From an uncultured Bacilli bacterium (GTDB taxonomy: Bacteria; Bacillota_I; Bacilli_A; RF39; UBA660): 7,725 nucleotides of DNA. Of the stretch, positions 6,313-7,725 are shown in pieces (the stretch's first letter is position 1; each line of letters opens with the position of its first letter). The translations under genes and the position numbers were made by a program. Location: the NCBI GenBank assembly GCA_944359595.1, contig CALVSV010000111.1, positions 1 to 7,725 of the forward strand, in the 5' to 3' direction. The notes under the pieces are model-generated. The model saw only the letters and a program-made list of their open reading frames with translations. It was not told the origin of the DNA and made no database searches.

Positions 6313-6565
6313 TAGAATCACTTCCTACTTTATTAAACATATCTATTACTTTTTCAATATATTGCCATTCATCATCTTCTATTTTTTGAATAACTAAATT
6401 ATCATTTTCATATTTTATTTTAGCTGCTAATATTTTTAAATCCATATTATCTATATTATCATCTGTATATAATATAAATTCATTATTATTATAATTTAAC
6501 TTTGCCAAAACAGTTCCTTCTATTTCTCTTCCATCGATAGTTTTAAACATTATTTTATTTTCCAT
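6302..6565 (-). CDS. DUF1292-like (YrzB-type) small protein
   Basis: This 87-residue soluble protein has the pattern of the DUF1292/YrzB family of small Firmicutes proteins: a beta-rich first half (FKTIDGREIEGTVLAKLNYN, then FILYTDD), a central AAKIKYENDNLVIQKI strand pair and the closing signature IEDDEWQYIEKVIDMF, a helix after two acidic residues. The molecular function of the family is unknown. The frame opens at TTG 6577, but GAGGTG (6575-6570) lies four bases before ATG 6565, which is the start chosen. The stop is TGA and lies within the start region of the next gene, good evidence that TGA means stop here. The best known family member sits beside ruvX-type genes; this copy is in a different setting, so it may be a divergent paralogue. 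Confidence 0.65.
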   Translation of the reverse strand: MENKIMFKTIDGREIEGTVLAKLNYNNNEFILYTDDNIDNMDLKILAAKIKYENDNLVIQKIEDDEWQYIEKVIDMFNKVGSDSIVH

Positions 6566-6577
6566 AAAACACCTCAA

Positions 6578-7228
6578 TTATCTATATAAATGAACAAATT
6601 CTACATTACAATCTAATTTTTTTTCTATTTCTTTTTTCATTTGCGCTATCAAATCTTCTATAAAATCGTTTTTTAGTTTTGCATTTTTCCAAAACTCTTC
6701 ACCAGTTAAGTCTTCTTTCGCATCTCCTTCTCTTATAACAATAATTAAGGCATCATTAGGAAGAATTGTTGAATTTGTATAAAAATTAGGAAACATTTGT
6801 GTACTAAAATTATTATTTAACATTTTATTATTAATACAATTAATTGTTATTATTTCTTTATAAGTTCTTCTAATTAAATCTAATAATATATTATCATCAT
6901 TACAAACATCTAATAATCTTAAATCATTATCTGATAATTTTTCAATATGTAAATTATTTTTAATATAAATATAATTAAGTGGCGAACTCTTTTGATATAC
7001 ATCTTGTCTATTTTCCCTACATATACCAAAATCTAATTCACTATTCCCTATTAATTTATCATACATATTTAAATCTAATATATCTATCATAAATCTTAAA
7101 AAATATTTATTATATTTATTATATAATTCTATATATTTTTCTGATAATTTATTATAATTTGTCAATCCTTTTTGCGTAGCTAAATTAAAATTAAATGTAT
7201 TTGGATAATAACCATTCATAAAATTCAC
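6578..7228 (-). CDS. Unrecognised 216-residue protein
   Basis: I cannot assign a family. The protein is soluble, without signal peptide or membrane segment. Residues ~1-60 are rich in asparagine, tyrosine and phenylalanine (NGYYPNTFNFN), followed by helical segments (LSEKYIELYNKYNKYFLRF and DLRLLDVCNDDNILLDLIRR). Near residues 155-170 a hydrophobic strand ALIIVIREGDA stands out, then a charged helix (LKNDFIEDLIAQMKKEIEKK) and a final strand NVEFVHLYR. This alternation suggests a small alpha/beta domain at the C-terminus. The GTG start at 7228 is supported by AGGTGA (7240-7235) six bases upstream; the ATG three codons later is too far from it. It lies 13 bases behind the peptidase-like gene, and its stop runs into the ribosome-binding site of the DUF1292-like gene, so all are probably co-transcribed. 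Confidence 0.6.
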   Translation of the reverse strand: MNFMNGYYPNTFNFNLATQKGLTNYNKLSEKYIELYNKYNKYFLRFMIDILDLNMYDKLIGNSELDFGICRENRQDVYQKSSPLNYIYIKNNLHIEKLSDNDLRLLDVCNDDNILLDLIRRTYKEIITINCINNKMLNNNFSTQMFPNFYTNSTILPNDALIIVIREGDAKEDLTGEEFWKNAKLKNDFIEDLIAQMKKEIEKKLDCNVEFVHLYR

Positions 7229-7241
7229 GTATAATCACCTC

Positions 7242-7631
7242 TTAATTTATATTTACTAAATATAATTCTGTATACTTATCTAAGCTATCTACATCTAGTA
7301 CATATTTATCTCCCCATGTAGATACAACATAATCACCATCAGCGTTAACGTCTGTTATAGTCATAGCATGTGGACCGTCTACCACTGCACATTTTAAGAT
7401 ATCGTTTCCGTCCTTGTCTTTCATTATATTGCCGTCTTCGTCAGCTAAATATAAATCATAATCACTGGCACCTAAATCTATCACTTTCCCCTCATCTGTA
7501 TATTTTTTAACAGTATCAACAAACGAAGCATTACTTTCAAAATAATCATTCATTTTCTTTATTGGCTCTAACTTTATGTTTGCATCTTTATATCTATCAG
7601 ATTCTAATATATTTATTGTATCACCACTCAC
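7242..7631 (-). CDS. C-terminal part of a papain/C39-like peptidase protein, probably a broken gene
   Basis: The 129-residue open frame from GTG 7631 looks like the second half of a papain-fold domain of the C39-like kind. GPHAMTITDV (~86-95) carries a candidate catalytic histidine, followed 13-15 residues later by YVVSTWGDKYVLDV. This resembles the H...SWG region of papain-type enzymes, with serine where papain has the catalytic asparagine. The catalytic cysteine, expected in the N-terminal half, is absent. An acidic DEDGNIMKDKDGND hairpin precedes the histidine. The GTG has no good ribosome-binding site, and the frame stays coding-like upstream of it until a TAA at 7667-7665, beyond which it is open to the window edge. 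The separate ORF is therefore probably the downstream part of a larger gene interrupted by a nonsense codon. Function as a protease is an inference from pattern only. Confidence 0.5.
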   Translation of the reverse strand: MSGDTINILESDRYKDANIKLEPIKKMNDYFESNASFVDTVKKYTDEGKVIDLGASDYDLYLADEDGNIMKDKDGNDILKCAVVDGPHAMTITDVNADGDYVVSTWGDKYVLDVDSLDKYTELYLVNIN

Positions 7632-7725
7632 TGTTCCAGGAGCTCTAGCACTACTTCCTGGGTATTATAAACCATCATCAAAATTAAAAAACAACATATC
7701 TTTTATATATTCAATATAATCAGTT
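7632..7725 (-). pseudogene. Upstream in-frame segment of the interrupted peptidase-like gene
   Basis: In the same frame as the 129-residue ORF, codons from 7724 read TDYIEYIKDMLFFNFDDGL, then TAA (7667-7665), then YPGSSARAPGT directly into the ORF. Both sides look like coding sequence, and the part after the stop is glycine-, serine- and proline-rich. One base change would make the frame continuous. Alternatives are a genuine end of one gene followed by a second, poorly initiated one, or a sequence error. The window edge hides the rest. Confidence 0.4.

Overview
The window comes from a very AT-rich, low-GC bacterium with strong Shine-Dalgarno signals (AGGTG/GAGGTG). The yqeG-yqeH gene pair, a DUF1292-like protein, a lipobox protein and a WXG100-like protein point to Firmicutes (Bacilli or Clostridia, perhaps an uncultured gut lineage). 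TGA is used as a normal stop: the DUF1292-like gene ends with it just where the next gene starts. The genetic code is therefore standard, not the mycoplasma one. The species cannot be told from the sequence.

Left end, + strand (1-689): a type III toxin-antitoxin locus. An array of ~34-nt repeats, cut by the window edge, ends in a perfect 9-bp intrinsic terminator and is followed by a 170-residue ToxN/AbiQ-family endoribonuclease. This is the classical order: RNA antitoxin repeats, leaky terminator, toxin.

690-1102: no protein gene. On the - strand a well-placed promoter (TTGTAA-17-TATACT) predicts a transcript start at 967, exactly where a compact set of nested helices begins. An 8-bp terminator hairpin at 770-792 would end it, giving a structured RNA of about 200 nt that I cannot assign to a family. 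toxN is convergent with it and probably shares the terminator.

1103-2938, - strand: a 611-residue, mostly helical protein with a WXG100/LXG-like N-terminus, a hydrophobic segment and an acidic polar tail, with no recognisable toxin domain. Its 5' region (2968-3040) holds nested inverted repeats around a run of eight C/G.

3083-5621, - strand: a tight housekeeping operon of yqeG (HAD-family phosphatase), yqeH (circularly permuted ribosome-assembly GTPase) and a dusB-type tRNA-dihydrouridine synthase. It has its own promoter and sits downstream of a terminator at 5679-5705.

5704-7725, - strand: a second tightly spaced set. It contains a papain/C39-like peptidase C-terminal part whose reading frame is broken by an in-frame TAA, an unrecognised 216-residue protein, a DUF1292-like protein and a putative lipoprotein. 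Several genes start with GTG or TTG, as judged from ribosome-binding-site spacing.
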